Shown here one piece after another: positions 52,289-61,932 of a stretch of 64,000 bases of DNA. The stretch lies in the NCBI RefSeq assembly GCF_031882575.1, contig NZ_CP134772.1, positions 3,429,001-3,493,000 of the forward strand. Reading direction: 5' to 3'. The DNA is from Pseudomonas sp. VD-NE ins (GTDB taxonomy: Bacteria; Pseudomonadota; Gammaproteobacteria; Pseudomonadales; Pseudomonadaceae). The notes beneath the pieces were generated by a model. It was given only the letters and a program-made list of their open reading frames with translations, made no database searches and was not told the DNA's origin. The number at the start of each line of letters is the position of its first letter. The stretch's first letter is position 1. The position numbers and the translations under genes are program-made.

Positions 52289-52653
52289 GACCGCACCTGC
52301 AGCTCATACAAGATGGGCGTACCGGCAGGGTTGACCTCTTTCAGCGGCGGGACGATGGCCCAAGTACGGTCCTGAGTGACAACCTTGTCGAGCAAGCCCG
52401 GTACCCAGGACAGGCCCTGCGCGGCAATCTTGAGCTTCTTGTCGCCCTGCTTGATAAGGCTGTTGTTTTGGAATTCTTGGCCGGTGAAGTCGAGCAGGAT
52501 GCCTTGGGCGATTTGCTCGACGGGCACGCCTGGCGCTTCGCCGCCGAGATCCGGGTCGTACTCGCCCGGCTGAGTCTTGCTGATAGTCACCGACTGGCCG
52601 AACTCTGTGATCATCTCCAGAGCCATCACGGCCATTTCGTCGTAGAAGGCCAT
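52285..52653 (-). CDS. Head-tail connector protein, 122 aa
   Basis: Beta-rich small protein (VTISKTQPGEYDPDLG, then KQGDKKLKIAAQGLSW) of the kind found between the gp6-like adaptor and gp10-like gene in siphophages; probably a head-closure stopper. It has no other recognised domain. Confidence 0.8.
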   Translation of the reverse strand: MAFYDEMAVMALEMITEFGQSVTISKTQPGEYDPDLGGEAPGVPVEQIAQGILLDFTGQEFQNNSLIKQGDKKLKIAAQGLSWVPGLLDKVVTQDRTWAIVPPLKEVNPAGTPILYELQVRS

Positions 52654-52669
52654 GGTGGCTCCGTTTCAG

Positions 52670-53173
52670 CTATGCGCGCACTGCGAACAGACCGCGCTTC
52701 TGTAGGTAATCTGCAAATTGCGTGGCGCTCGGCCGATCCGGCGCCGCCGGCAATAGTCGGCCGCTGGTGTTCGGGATCGTCGCGTATTCGCGGGTTACCG
52801 CGCCCTCGACACGCTCAAGCGTTACCGCGCCTTTGCGCTTCTCGATCGGGTCGACGTCGTCAGTGTGGATCTCGGCAGCCAGCGCCATCTGTCCGTACTG
52901 GATCCGCGCCGGCAGGTAGTTGTCGGGCTTGAGCTCGTAATCCAGCTCGACGCCGCGGCGTGGCCAGGACAGGGCCTGTTCGCTGTTAGACTTTCGCCCT
53001 TTCCACGTCATGCCATCCATTGCCAGCGCGGACCGGCGCAGCAGCGCTTCCTGTACTGGCACATCTGCCGGGATGGTCACGCCAAACTTCACGGCGTAAA
53101 TGGCCAGGTCTTCGGCGGATGCGTAGCTTTCGGCGTCAGGCTTGCCGGTACCGTCCTCAATGATGAGAGTCAT
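52670..53173 (-). CDS. Head-tail adaptor with DnaT-like domain
   Basis: 167 residues; starts IEDGTGKPDAESYASAEDLAIYA and contains LRRSALAMDGMTWKGRK, the signature of phage proteins often labelled DnaT-like ssDNA-binding. By position after the capsid it is more probably the gp6-like connector that binds the portal. Confidence 0.82.
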   Translation of the reverse strand: MTLIIEDGTGKPDAESYASAEDLAIYAVKFGVTIPADVPVQEALLRRSALAMDGMTWKGRKSNSEQALSWPRRGVELDYELKPDNYLPARIQYGQMALAAEIHTDDVDPIEKRKGAVTLERVEGAVTREYATIPNTSGRLLPAAPDRPSATQFADYLQKRGLFAVRA

Positions 53174-53230
53174 GAATCAGCTCGCTGTGGTGTTCTGGAT
53201 CGGATGCCACGTTACCGGGCACCCGGATTG

Positions 53231-53821
53231 TTACGCCTGCTGTAGGTCAGCAACTGCCTTTTCCAGCGACTCTACCGAAGCGTTCGCTCGATACGGCACA
53301 TTAGCGGCGTCGAGTTGCGCCTTGAGGCTTGCGATCTTCTCGGCATTGTCGACCGGCTCAGCTGCTGCCTTGAGACGCACGACTTCAGCGCGGAGCGATT
53401 CAACCTCGCCCGCCAGGTTGTCACGTTCACCCGTGAGTGTTTCGAAACCTTCATGAATGGCTTTCAGCGCACCGAACAAGCGGATTGGCAGTTCGCCGGC
53501 GCCCGGGTGTTCCAGATCCGATTGCCCCTCGGCGGCGTCGATCAGTCGCAGAATGCCGTCACGCTCGGCGCGCAGCGTGGCGTTGTCCTGTTCCAGGCCG
53601 ACAATAGCGTCGGCATCACCCGAATCAACCGGCGGGCTGATCAAAGGCTTCAACACCGAGACGTCGACGCCTTGCGCCTCATAAGCGTCGACCACCTTCG
53701 GCCAGTCACCAATCACAACTGCATGAGTTACACCCGCCTCAGGCTGATCAAAGTGCGCGGGATTGCGGTACCGCTTCTCCGGATCGAAGTCCGAATTCTG
53801 AGTGGAATAAACCAGTTCCAT
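53231..53821 (-). CDS. Phage structural protein with coiled coil, 196 aa
   Basis: N-terminal 60 residues are globular (KRYRNPAHFDQPEAGVTHA), then two coiled coils (about 75-95 and 130-165) and a short Ala-rich end (ASVESLEKAVADLQQA) resembling a HeH/LEM-type segment. GGAG lies 6 nt before ATG 53821. It follows the capsid gene; its role is unknown, possibly a capsid decoration or head fibre protein. Confidence 0.78.
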   Translation of the reverse strand: MELVYSTQNSDFDPEKRYRNPAHFDQPEAGVTHAVVIGDWPKVVDAYEAQGVDVSVLKPLISPPVDSGDADAIVGLEQDNATLRAERDGILRLIDAAEGQSDLEHPGAGELPIRLFGALKAIHEGFETLTGERDNLAGEVESLRAEVVRLKAAAEPVDNAEKIASLKAQLDAANVPYRANASVESLEKAVADLQQA

Positions 53822-53866
53822 AAATATCTCCGTAGCGGCCATCGCTGGCCGCTGTCTGGGCCGGTA

Positions 53867-54829
53867 TCAGCCGCCGGCTGGTGGCGTAGTAGTCAGGTTG
53901 ATCAGCACACCAGCAGTCACCTTGTTGCTGTTGGAATGCTTGACCCAGTTCGCAGCCGAACCCACGGCGGCAAGCGTTGGGTTCGCACCACCAGCAGCTT
54001 CCTTCCAGCTGTAGCCGAGAACGTCGATGTTGACGGCGCCTTCAGCGCGGTAACCGATACCCAGGTTCTCCTCATCGTTCACCGCATACGAACGGAAGCC
54101 CGGCGCCTGAGACTCGGTGATCAGCACAGCGTTTGGCAGCAGGCCGAAGATCACATCTGCGGGCGCAGTGTCGGTCACCAGCACTGGCTTGCCGAGTGTG
54201 CCTGGCAATCCGCCGTAGATGACAACGCCGGCCTCTTCGTAAACCTTGTTCGCGATCGCTTCATCGACGATGTCGAAGTAAGCGCTGGAGTGCATGACCC
54301 ACAGAGCAATGCGGCCGAACTTGTCACCGAACTTGCGCATGCCGCGGGTCAGGGTCTTTTTGCCGTCGGTTTCAATGTTGGCCGAAACCACCATGTCAGC
54401 GTTGGAGCTGATCGAGGCACGCAGTGCAGCAGTGGCGTACTGGATGAAACCTTCCAGAGTGGCGTCGGCAACGTCGGCGCCGATGATCTGCGAGAACTCG
54501 TCGACCGGTCGGCCGCGGCGTTTGAACGCTTCTTCGGTGGTCTGGTACGGGCCGTACTTCCACGGTGCTTTGACGCCAACGGCTTCGCCAGCGCCGATCT
54601 TCTTCGCGGTCACCTTGCCGGTGGAGTTAACGTCGCGGTGCTCCAGCGAACCGCCGATCTTGTAGAACGAGCGCTTGCGGAAGTCGCCTTCGATCAGCTC
54701 GTTGTCGAGCACGATCGCACCATTGGACGATGCGTTGAACACATCGAGGTTGTCCTGGACACGCTCCAGGTATGCAGTTTGCGCCTCATCGTTGTAGATG
54801 ATCAGGTCGCTGTTCACAGTCGTTGCCAT
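53867..54829 (-). CDS. Major capsid protein
   Basis: 320 residues of a coat type found in phages with a DUF4055 portal, with GFIQYATAALRASISSNADM and MRKFGDKFGRIALWVMHSSAYFDIVD blocks. It forms the head shell after scaffold-guided assembly. It lies 12 nt after the scaffold gene. The HK97-type fold is assumed from context. Confidence 0.9.
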   Translation of the reverse strand: MATTVNSDLIIYNDEAQTAYLERVQDNLDVFNASSNGAIVLDNELIEGDFRKRSFYKIGGSLEHRDVNSTGKVTAKKIGAGEAVGVKAPWKYGPYQTTEEAFKRRGRPVDEFSQIIGADVADATLEGFIQYATAALRASISSNADMVVSANIETDGKKTLTRGMRKFGDKFGRIALWVMHSSAYFDIVDEAIANKVYEEAGVVIYGGLPGTLGKPVLVTDTAPADVIFGLLPNAVLITESQAPGFRSYAVNDEENLGIGYRAEGAVNIDVLGYSWKEAAGGANPTLAAVGSAANWVKHSNSNKVTAGVLINLTTTPPAGG

Positions 54830-54841
54830 GGGTGGATCCCC

Positions 54842-55570
54842 TTACTTGGGCAATTGCAGATATGCGGTTTGGCCGTGCTTACGCTGGTAGTCGCGCTTTT
54901 GCTCAGCAGTCATTTCGGAGCGCTTGAATGCAGCCTGGCCGCCACCCCCGCCCGGGGCTTGTGTCCCTGAGGCCCTTGGCCACAGATGAGGTGCGCTTTC
55001 GCGCAGAGATTCCGCCCATTCGAGCGGGGTCAGAGGGGTCTTGCCGTCTTTGCCGAGGATGACCTGGCCGGATTCATCAACGGCGACCGCTTCACCCTCT
55101 TCGTTCAGCGAGAACACGCCTTTGGCGCGCAGGATGATGTCGTCGGTTGCTTCCGGCAGTGCGCCGGCTTTGAGCGCTGCACCGCGCACCGAATCGCCCA
55201 GGACTTTGCCCTGGAACTTGGCGGCGAATGCCTCGGCCTTCTCGGCCCGCGCTGTGACGGTCTTCAACTGCTTGTCGTAGTCACCGCGCAGGCGCTCGGT
55301 GCGGCGGTTAAAGACCTCGTCCACCTTGCCCTCGGTCAGCAGCTTGGTTTCTTCGTCCTGGCCGGCACGACTGAGCAAGCCTTTGACGGCGTCGATGTCG
55401 ATGCCTTCAAACTGGGTTTCGAACTGGGTTAGCTTGGTGGAGGTGTCCTTCAGCTTTCCCAGCAGCTCTGTATTCTTGGTTTTCAGCCCGGTAACAGAGG
55501 CTTCAACGGCAGTCGCGATAGCGGCCTTGATTGCCGGGTTTTCTAGGTCGATTTCGTTTTCTTCTGCCAC
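54842..55570 (-). CDS. Scaffolding protein
   Basis: 242 residues, acidic and helical with a coiled coil (about 30-65), a Gly-rich linker near 210-218 (QAPGGGGGQ) and a basic C-terminal helix (MTAEQKRDYQRKHG) likely to bind the capsid. The start is GTG 55570. Direct precedence to the capsid gene supports the role. Confidence 0.85.
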   Translation of the reverse strand: MAEENEIDLENPAIKAAIATAVEASVTGLKTKNTELLGKLKDTSTKLTQFETQFEGIDIDAVKGLLSRAGQDEETKLLTEGKVDEVFNRRTERLRGDYDKQLKTVTARAEKAEAFAAKFQGKVLGDSVRGAALKAGALPEATDDIILRAKGVFSLNEEGEAVAVDESGQVILGKDGKTPLTPLEWAESLRESAPHLWPRASGTQAPGGGGGQAAFKRSEMTAEQKRDYQRKHGQTAYLQLPK

Positions 55571-55612
55571 GTTGATGCACCCCTTGGGTATGTTTCGCCC
55601 GTTTTGCAGGCA

Positions 55613-55636
55613 TAAAAAAACCCGCCGAAGCGGGTT
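55613..55636 (-). terminator. Terminator upstream of the scaffold gene
   Basis: AACCCGC-TTCG-GCGGGTT with seven T on the minus strand. It ends the moron gene at 55651-56019. Confidence 0.88.
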
Positions 55637-55650
55637 ATATTCATAATCGT

Positions 55651-56019
55651 TTATTCTAAATACATCTCTAATGTCTCAAGTGTTTCATCATCTTGAGCGA
55701 ACTCGCATATAAGGTCTGTGATCGCAATTAAGCTGCGTCGCGCCTCAACTTCCTCTTTGCTACCAGAGACGGCTGAAATAAAAGTGTGGGCTTGTTCGCG
55801 TACGTGCAATCTTAACCATCTATTATTCCGAATACTTGCCAGCACCAGCAAAATATCATCCTTATACTGGTGGGAATGGGCAAACACTTTAATGCAGAAA
55901 ATAGCATTGCGTTGATTCCACAGCCGATCAACAAAACTATGAAATCCTGCTAACCCAAAAGCTCGCACAAAATCATTGAAAAGGTCTTCTTGCTCTTGTC
56001 CTTGGAGTTTACCCAGCAT
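55651..56019 (-). CDS. Moron-like unknown protein, 122 aa
   Basis: A soluble helical protein, AT-richer than the flanking head genes, with its own terminator downstream. LWNQRNAIFCIKVFAHSHQY and RNNRWLRLHVREQAHTF are its most conserved-looking parts. AAGGAAG lies about 7 nt before ATG 56019. It is inserted between the Mu F-like and scaffold genes. Function unknown. Confidence 0.72.
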   Translation of the reverse strand: MLGKLQGQEQEDLFNDFVRAFGLAGFHSFVDRLWNQRNAIFCIKVFAHSHQYKDDILLVLASIRNNRWLRLHVREQAHTFISAVSGSKEEVEARRSLIAITDLICEFAQDDETLETLEMYLE

Positions 56020-56051
56020 CCGACACCTTCCTTGATATAGCGCTAAAACAA

Positions 56052-57143
56052 TCAGATTAGCAGACCAGCCCTTTCAAATGATAACGGTTCTAGAGCGCGC
56101 ATCTGCACCAGAGTCAACGGGGCGAAGTTGCGATCAAGCTGCAGTTCGGCGAAGCGCTCCACCGTCAACCCGCCCTCACGGAACAACTTGGCCCGCACGG
56201 GACCGATTGCCACGTCCTGGAACGATGCGGGCTGCTGCTGAAGCCAGTGGTAGTAATCGAGGTCAGCACTGACCTGCTGTCCGCCATCAGCACCCACCGA
56301 GGCGCGTGTTGCGCCCTTCGCGAACATCTCGCTGAGCTTTGTCAGCAGAGTGAATGTGGTGCGACAGTTCGGGTGAAACGGCGGCCGCGGCCCAGAATCG
56401 ACCGGAAACCGTCGCTTATCCATCGACCGACACTGCTGGCTGGTCTTGCTGTCCAGCGTGGCGACCATCTCGACTTCAGACACGATGTCCGTGTTGGCCT
56501 TGGCCACCTCCATGCGCGCCTGAGACGACACATGCTGTATCGCGGTGTGCACGACGGTGCTGGCATTGCGGTTGGTGGTAGCGAGAATGCCGTCCTTGTA
56601 GCCAGCCGACTTCGTGCCGCGGATGTTGCGAATGATCTGGAAGTTCGTCTGCCCCTCGAAGAAGCCCTGCCGGATCGTGCCGGTGACGCGCTCGCGCTCT
56701 GCACTGGTCCAACCCTTGATGAACGACTTCAGCAATTTACCGCCCCCGGTGCCGCGAACGCTGAGTGGGTTTGTCAGTACAGCTGTACGGATAGCCGCTG
56801 CCGTCGGCGCGACTACATCCAGCGAGACTCCAACCGGCGCTGACCGGGCCAGGCTCGTAGCCTCGAACTCAGCCTCGTAGTTGGCGATGTCGATCAGGTC
56901 GAGGTTCAATTGCGCGCTGTAGCGGTCGAAGATGCCCAGCAGCAGACTGTCGACCTCTTTCAGCAGCGCCTCCAGCCGCTTCACGTTGTACTCGGTCAGA
57001 TCCGACTGGGTGAGCCGGTCGCGGATCGAGCGGTCGATCTCCTTCAAGAAGGGGGCAAACTTGCCGACCTCCCCAGCCTTAAGCTTTTCGAGGAAGACAG
57101 CGTGCCGAATCGTAGCGTCAAGGATTGCTTGGTCTGCCGCCAT
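56052..57143 (-). CDS. Minor head protein (Mu gpF-like)
   Basis: 363 residues with the F-like motif near 240-270: CRSMDKRRFPVDSGPRPPFH followed by PNCRTTF. It packs in the procapsid with the portal. Its start lies inside the portal gene end (26-bp overlap). Confidence 0.9.
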   Translation of the reverse strand: MAADQAILDATIRHAVFLEKLKAGEVGKFAPFLKEIDRSIRDRLTQSDLTEYNVKRLEALLKEVDSLLLGIFDRYSAQLNLDLIDIANYEAEFEATSLARSAPVGVSLDVVAPTAAAIRTAVLTNPLSVRGTGGGKLLKSFIKGWTSAERERVTGTIRQGFFEGQTNFQIIRNIRGTKSAGYKDGILATTNRNASTVVHTAIQHVSSQARMEVAKANTDIVSEVEMVATLDSKTSQQCRSMDKRRFPVDSGPRPPFHPNCRTTFTLLTKLSEMFAKGATRASVGADGGQQVSADLDYYHWLQQQPASFQDVAIGPVRAKLFREGGLTVERFAELQLDRNFAPLTLVQMRALEPLSFERAGLLI

Positions 57144-58536
57144 CTACTTTGTCCTCATCGTCCAGGCCCAAGCCGTCGCCCTGCTCTGCCAGCTCGCCAT
57201 CGATATGCTGGTCTGTGCGCTCAGGCGCGATCAGGCCCAATTTGCGCAGGTACGCCCGAAGATCCGCTTTGGCGAATCCACCGTTCTGCCAGAGGCCGAC
57301 CAAGGCGGTGATCATTTGTGGATCAGCCGTCAGCTCCACGAACTCCTGATTGATCTGGTAGGCGACCTTCGCGTCGTTGACGCCCATGTACGTGCAGCAC
57401 CACATGATCGCCCGGGTGTAAGCCTCGCTGACGTTGGCCACGCAGCCGGCGAGCACCGACGTCGATGCAGATTGATCACCACGTGCTTCGGTCGCCGTCT
57501 TGGAAGATAGAGAGGCCACGACCATCCGGGCGCCAAGCTCAATCATCATCTGATTCTTGTCGGCCATCGCCTCCTTCACCAGCGTGTTCGGCAATGGCTG
57601 GGCATAGCCGAACTGTCCGCCGGCAGGCAACATCATCGGGGCGCGGGAACCAACGTAGACGCCGTTCTTCTCCATCCAGTCGCGCCACTGTTCGTCCAGA
57701 CCGGAAATCCATGGCTGTGCCTGGCCACACCAGAAGACGCTGTCCTCGTAGTCGGCGCTGTTCCGGTAATGGCCCAAGTTGATCATGGCGATGTCGTACA
57801 GCGGCGACTCATCTATGCTCGGATCGTTGTTCTGCGCGCCGACGAAGGTGAACGGGATCTCCTTCAGGCGGCCGGCGGCGCCGTTGGGCTTGAAGTCCTG
57901 AACAACGGCCAATGGCCCGCCACCTTTAGGCCCGGACCGACGCCACACACGACAAACAAAACCATCATCCTCAAGCGCAAGCTCTCGGTATTGCTCGACC
58001 ACCTTGAAACCAAATCCATCTTCGATCTCCGGCGACTCGCGCAACACCACCAGGGTCAGCACGCTGTGACCGTTCACCATGCCCGTGCGCCAGTTGATGA
58101 TGTCTTCGGCGCAGTACGACAGGATGACGGAGTGGCCACCGGTGCCGGCGTCTTGGTGATAGTCGACATACAAACCGTGGCGACCAGCCTCAAGCACCTT
58201 TTCCAGCGTACCTTGCGAGTGCTGGTAAATGCTCACGCCTGACCCATTGGCATTGTCTTGCAGGTACTCCATCTTCTTCGCAACGACCAACGTCGGGTCT
58301 TTGTGAAACGCCAAACCAAGCAAACCGTTTCGCGTATGACCAGTGGCGTTCTTGAACACCGCCCGTTCTCGATAGGCCTTGTTGCGATCAACGTTCTCCG
58401 GCGACTTATCGTGAGCATTGATGTAAGGCAGTCGGTCGACAACCCGGTGCTGGCCAGCGCAGACATCGCGCACGGTCGACCAGCGATCCAGTACTTCGAT
58501 GTAGTCCGCCCGCTTGAAGGAAACGTCGTTGCTCAT
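57118..58536 (-). CDS. Portal protein (DUF4055)
   Basis: 472 residues from ATG 58536, which overlaps the TerL stop (ATGA). The DUF4055 pattern (KRADYIEVLDRWSTVRDVCAG start, NAHDKSPENVDRNKAYRERA) is clear. It forms the dodecameric ring through which DNA enters and leaves the head. Confidence 0.92.
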   Translation of the reverse strand: MSNDVSFKRADYIEVLDRWSTVRDVCAGQHRVVDRLPYINAHDKSPENVDRNKAYRERAVFKNATGHTRNGLLGLAFHKDPTLVVAKKMEYLQDNANGSGVSIYQHSQGTLEKVLEAGRHGLYVDYHQDAGTGGHSVILSYCAEDIINWRTGMVNGHSVLTLVVLRESPEIEDGFGFKVVEQYRELALEDDGFVCRVWRRSGPKGGGPLAVVQDFKPNGAAGRLKEIPFTFVGAQNNDPSIDESPLYDIAMINLGHYRNSADYEDSVFWCGQAQPWISGLDEQWRDWMEKNGVYVGSRAPMMLPAGGQFGYAQPLPNTLVKEAMADKNQMMIELGARMVVASLSSKTATEARGDQSASTSVLAGCVANVSEAYTRAIMWCCTYMGVNDAKVAYQINQEFVELTADPQMITALVGLWQNGGFAKADLRAYLRKLGLIAPERTDQHIDGELAEQGDGLGLDDEDKVDGGRPSNP

Positions 58537-59834
58537 CGGGCGTATCCCATTTTGATAGCGGTGACCGGTTTGATAATCGGGTACTCGCGGTGAATGAAGT
58601 AACCGCCGCCGTCGTTGGCGTGGTCGTTGCCTTGGCTCTTGTCTGGCTCGCCATTGGGCGCCCAGATCTGCTGTTCCAGGCCATCGGCGTAGGTCGGGCA
58701 TGTGAACGGGTTCACCAGGTAACGCCGCTCGCCCTGCGCGTTGCAGAACATGGCGTTCATGGCGTTGATCCGATCCTTCACCGGCGGGTTGGCCGCCGGC
58801 GCGATGACCGTGAAGCCCGCCTGCTTGAGCATGGCGATATCGGTGAGGCTGGCATTGACTGACTTGCGCGAGTCGCCAGAGGCGTCCGGGTAGATCCGGA
58901 TCTCGCAGGTCTTCTTGTAGTCGTTGCCGGTGTGCTCCCAGTACCGCTCTTTGATGCGACGAATCATGTCCGGCGTGTCGTAGCCATCCATCAACTCGTC
59001 CACGGCTCGCGGTAGGCCTTGGTCACGTTTGACGTGGGTGATCGCGGCCATTTTGCCGACGTTGAAGTCCATGCCGATGAACAGCGGCTCGCCAGCCTGC
59101 ACAGTGTCGAAGCACTGGTTCAGCTTGCGGTCGTAAGCGTGGTAGATCGATCCGGACGTCAGGTTGACGAACTGTCCGTTCAGGTACGCGCGGATCAGCT
59201 GCTCGGGGTACGACTCCATCAGCGATGCGATGTAGTCGTCAGGCAGGTTCAGCTCGTTGTCGAAGGTGCTGGCCTGGATCAGGCCATACATTTCCTTTAG
59301 CGCCGGCTTGTCGCGTAGCTGCTTTACGAACTGGAGGAAGACGAACTTGAAGCCTTCAGGCGTCGTTGTCACATCTACGCCGTTTTTCAACCCGGGCAGG
59401 TTATAACGCATCCGGGCAATGATCTTGCGCCAGGCCTGCTGCGCCTTGATCGACGTCAACACGTCCAACTCATCCACTAGAGCGTGACCGATCTTGAAGC
59501 CGACGATGGTCTGCGGCTTCTCCATCGACCGGCAAATCACAGTGCCGCGATACTGCCGGCCGCTGTAAATGTGAACCTCATGGTTCGCCTGGTTGATCTT
59601 GGTCTTCAGCCCCCAGTCGTAGGCTACCTCCTCCATTGTTGGATAGAAGATGTCGCGGATCTGCGGGTATGTCGGTGCGAAGTAACCAGCGTTGACGCCG
59701 GGCCACTCCATGAAATGCTTGCTCAGTGCTGAGCATCCGACCCAGGTCTTCCCGGAGCCGAATCCAGCAACGAAGGCGCGAAACTTGTGGGGCAAAAGGA
59801 GGAACTGCGACTGCGGAACGTTAAGGCTCGGCAT
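58533..59834 (-). CDS. terL: Terminase large subunit
   Basis: 433 residues. The ATPase has Walker A GFGSGKTW (about 25-32) and a Walker-B-type HALVDELD (about 120-127); the nuclease part follows with acidic residues (FIGMDFNVGK and YPDASGDSRK). It cuts and pumps DNA into the head. ATG 59834 has AGGAAG 4-6 nt upstream and lies inside the terS end. Confidence 0.95.
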   Translation of the reverse strand: MPSLNVPQSQFLLLPHKFRAFVAGFGSGKTWVGCSALSKHFMEWPGVNAGYFAPTYPQIRDIFYPTMEEVAYDWGLKTKINQANHEVHIYSGRQYRGTVICRSMEKPQTIVGFKIGHALVDELDVLTSIKAQQAWRKIIARMRYNLPGLKNGVDVTTTPEGFKFVFLQFVKQLRDKPALKEMYGLIQASTFDNELNLPDDYIASLMESYPEQLIRAYLNGQFVNLTSGSIYHAYDRKLNQCFDTVQAGEPLFIGMDFNVGKMAAITHVKRDQGLPRAVDELMDGYDTPDMIRRIKERYWEHTGNDYKKTCEIRIYPDASGDSRKSVNASLTDIAMLKQAGFTVIAPAANPPVKDRINAMNAMFCNAQGERRYLVNPFTCPTYADGLEQQIWAPNGEPDKSQGNDHANDGGGYFIHREYPIIKPVTAIKMGYAR

Positions 59835-60282
59835 TCGGCTTCCTCGCATCCACTACGTCGACCTGGATGCGCGTCGGGATTGCCGGCTCATCGTCTGGCT
59901 CATCCTTCCGGTGGCGATTGACATAGACGTCGCCGACTTCCTTCGCGGCTTGCTCGAGGATCTGCATCGCCAGGCCGATGTTCTTCAGCGACTCGGCCCG
60001 CTCGACAAACCGGTTCATGGCGCGGAGCCGGAACGCTCGGTTCGCGATCGGGATTTCGGCGGTCTCCTCGCGGAAGCGCTTGCGGGTATCTTCAAACACC
60101 GCTTTCCACTTCACGCCAAGGTCACGGCCGGCATGCTTCGTTGGGTCGTACTGTTCGCACTGCTGGCGAGACACTTCGACGCCGAATGTTTCCTTGACCG
60201 CCTGCACTACCTGAGTCGGCGTATCAAAGCAGGCCAACGCCTGCACAATGAACCGCTTCACCTCATCTTTCAGGGCTGCCAT
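59821..60282 (-). CDS. terS: Terminase small subunit (DUF2280)
   Basis: 153 residues: N-terminal helix-turn-helix (FIVQALACFDTPTQVVQAVKE), a central helical core (RFREETAEIPIANRAFRLRA) and a charged tail. DUF2280 proteins lie before TerL in many Pseudomonas phages. It recognises the packaging start site. Confidence 0.9.
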   Translation of the reverse strand: MAALKDEVKRFIVQALACFDTPTQVVQAVKETFGVEVSRQQCEQYDPTKHAGRDLGVKWKAVFEDTRKRFREETAEIPIANRAFRLRAMNRFVERAESLKNIGLAMQILEQAAKEVGDVYVNRHRKDEPDDEPAIPTRIQVDVVDARKPNAEP

Positions 60283-60314
60283 ATGGGTTTATTCCGTCAA
60301 GGTCCTGTCAAGGA

Positions 60315-60938
60315 TCAGGCCAACTTGAGCAGACAGGTTCCGCAGGCCCTCGATATGTTCAATTTCCCCACCTCAGCAGGATTGTTTGCTGCGTCCACCA
60401 GTTCTTGAACTTGAGGGCTCGCCCCATACCGACGCACCACACCGACGAACTCTTCAACGTCGTGTCCTCGCATCTCAAGCTTGGGCAATCCTTCCTGGGT
60501 GAACTTGGGTGCGCCGTACTGATCTGTCGCCTGAGCGATGTGGTACAGCTCGTGTTCGACCAGTGCGCAGAAGTCAGCGTCACTGCATTGAGCGCAGTAG
60601 TCCGCGGCCAAGGTGATGATGTAGGCCGGCACTTCGCCGAACCAATCCAGCATCTGCTGTTCCATCCGAGCCTTCTGCCAGCCACCGGCGCGGAACGCAA
60701 CTTGCTCGGCCTGACCTACAACCGTGCGACCCTTCTTCGTGAAGGCGGCAGACGCCCACATCACACGAATATCCGCGTCGATCAGATGGGCGTGTTCTTC
60801 GTTGTGGATGCTTCCGGTATCGGCGAGGATCTCGGTTTGGAGCCATTTCCACACTTCCGGAGCAGGTATCAGGCGGATACCGAAGGCCGATAGCTCTGAA
60901 AGCTCAAGCACCGATGATGGAGGGAATGGCCTTTCCAC
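60315..60938 (-). CDS. Putative phage zinc metallopeptidase
   Basis: 207 residues with an HELYH zinc motif (HExxH, about 129-133) and a later HDVEEF acidic segment that could give the third ligand. Of the phage metallopeptidase type often found next to terminase genes. GTG 60938 has AGGAGG 5 nt upstream; a TTG one codon earlier is closer to the site. Substrate unknown. Confidence 0.82.
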   Translation of the reverse strand: MERPFPPSSVLELSELSAFGIRLIPAPEVWKWLQTEILADTGSIHNEEHAHLIDADIRVMWASAAFTKKGRTVVGQAEQVAFRAGGWQKARMEQQMLDWFGEVPAYIITLAADYCAQCSDADFCALVEHELYHIAQATDQYGAPKFTQEGLPKLEMRGHDVEEFVGVVRRYGASPQVQELVDAANNPAEVGKLNISRACGTCLLKLA

Positions 60939-60972
60939 CAATGCCTCCTTCTTTTATCTTACTGCTAAGAAT

Positions 60973-60998
60973 AAAAAACCCAGCGTTTTGGCTGGGTC
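60973..60998 (-). terminator. Terminator upstream of the metallopeptidase gene
   Basis: CCCAGC-CAAAAC-GCTGGG plus TTTTTT on the minus strand, ending the gene at 61028-61570. Confidence 0.88.
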
Positions 60999-61027
60999 TG
61001 TAGCTCGGGCATTTGAGATGTCATGTC

Positions 61028-61570
61028 TTACGGAGTTGGGCATTGAGCAAGCAATCCGACCGCAGCAATGTTTGATTCACTAGCTGTCTTCGCGGCAGAG
61101 AATGACTTCACTCCATTTTCTATTGCCTGCCCGACTGCCGCCCTTCGCGCCTCGTACGCGGCCGTGCCCAGAGGTCCCTTTTCGCTCGAGCCCAAGGTGG
61201 TACTGACAAGACCTGCCACCCCGGCAGCTATCCCGGGAGCTACCCCACCAGTTCCAGCAGCAGCCATGACTGCTCCTGCTATACCAAACACACCGCCAGT
61301 AAGGCCAATTCCTAGTTTGTACCCTTCAGAGCACTTTGCACGGTTTTCATACCAGTTATAAACGCTACGACAAAATTTGTTCACCTTCCAAAAACTCGCG
61401 TCTGCGTGCCCTCTTTTTATATCTTCCGATTTCTCGGCTATCACCGCTGTTGGATAGGCGCTCATATCAGGATATGGCTCAACGCTTGATTCAGTACACT
61501 CCCAAGCAGCGCTAGCTTTCGGACAAGTTAGGATAGCCAAGGTGGCCATCATGCAGATTTCCTTTTTCAT
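61028..61570 (-). CDS. Exported moron-like protein, 180 aa
   Basis: Signal peptide (about 1-21, cleaved after ASA), five cysteines in the mature part and a Gly/Ala-rich membrane-like hairpin (about 88-125, LGIGLTGGVFGIAGAVMAAAG). It lies between terminators as an independent unit. The hydrophobic glycine-zipper core suggests insertion in a membrane; it could alter phage entry. No family recognised. Confidence 0.75.
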   Translation of the reverse strand: MKKEICMMATLAILTCPKASAAWECTESSVEPYPDMSAYPTAVIAEKSEDIKRGHADASFWKVNKFCRSVYNWYENRAKCSEGYKLGIGLTGGVFGIAGAVMAAAGTGGVAPGIAAGVAGLVSTTLGSSEKGPLGTAAYEARRAAVGQAIENGVKSFSAAKTASESNIAAVGLLAQCPTP

Positions 61571-61683
61571 ATATATCTCCCCATACCGCCTAAAATAGGC
61601 AGTTTAGAGGTTAGATTAAGGATAGATTTCTGCACCTAGCAGCAGAGGTATTTGTGTGCATCTATAGAGCACTCACCAACACA

Positions 61684-61932
61684 TCATTCGCCACCCGACA
61701 GCACATCAATCAGCTTCTGCTCACCCAGGCGCATTGCACCTAGGCATTGGAGGTCGTCGCACTTAGGCCCGAGCCCGAACACAGTCACCTGCCCTTTCGG
61801 GCCGATCAGGGTCAAGGCGCCTACGGTGCATTCCGGATGGACACCAGCATCGAGGTCGTCAGCGATCTTGCGCAGGGTCTTGGCGGCGTCGCGCCAGCCC
61901 TCACGCTTGAACTCAACGAGCTTCGCGGTCAT
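61684..61932 (-). CDS. Small phage protein, 82 aa
   Basis: Soluble; KREGWRDAAKTLRKIADDL at the N-terminus and LTLIGPKGQVTVFGLGPKCDD in the middle. ATG 61932 overlaps the preceding stop (ATGA), AGAGGG upstream. Last gene of a four-gene coupled set that includes the Acb2-like gene. Function unknown. Confidence 0.72.
   Translation of the reverse strand: MTAKLVEFKREGWRDAAKTLRKIADDLDAGVHPECTVGALTLIGPKGQVTVFGLGPKCDDLQCLGAMRLGEQKLIDVLSGGE

Noticed and set aside
53315..54970. 551-codon open frame on the + strand across the capsid genes
   Set aside because: It runs opposite to the capsid and connector genes in their shadow frame and shows no domain or start signal.
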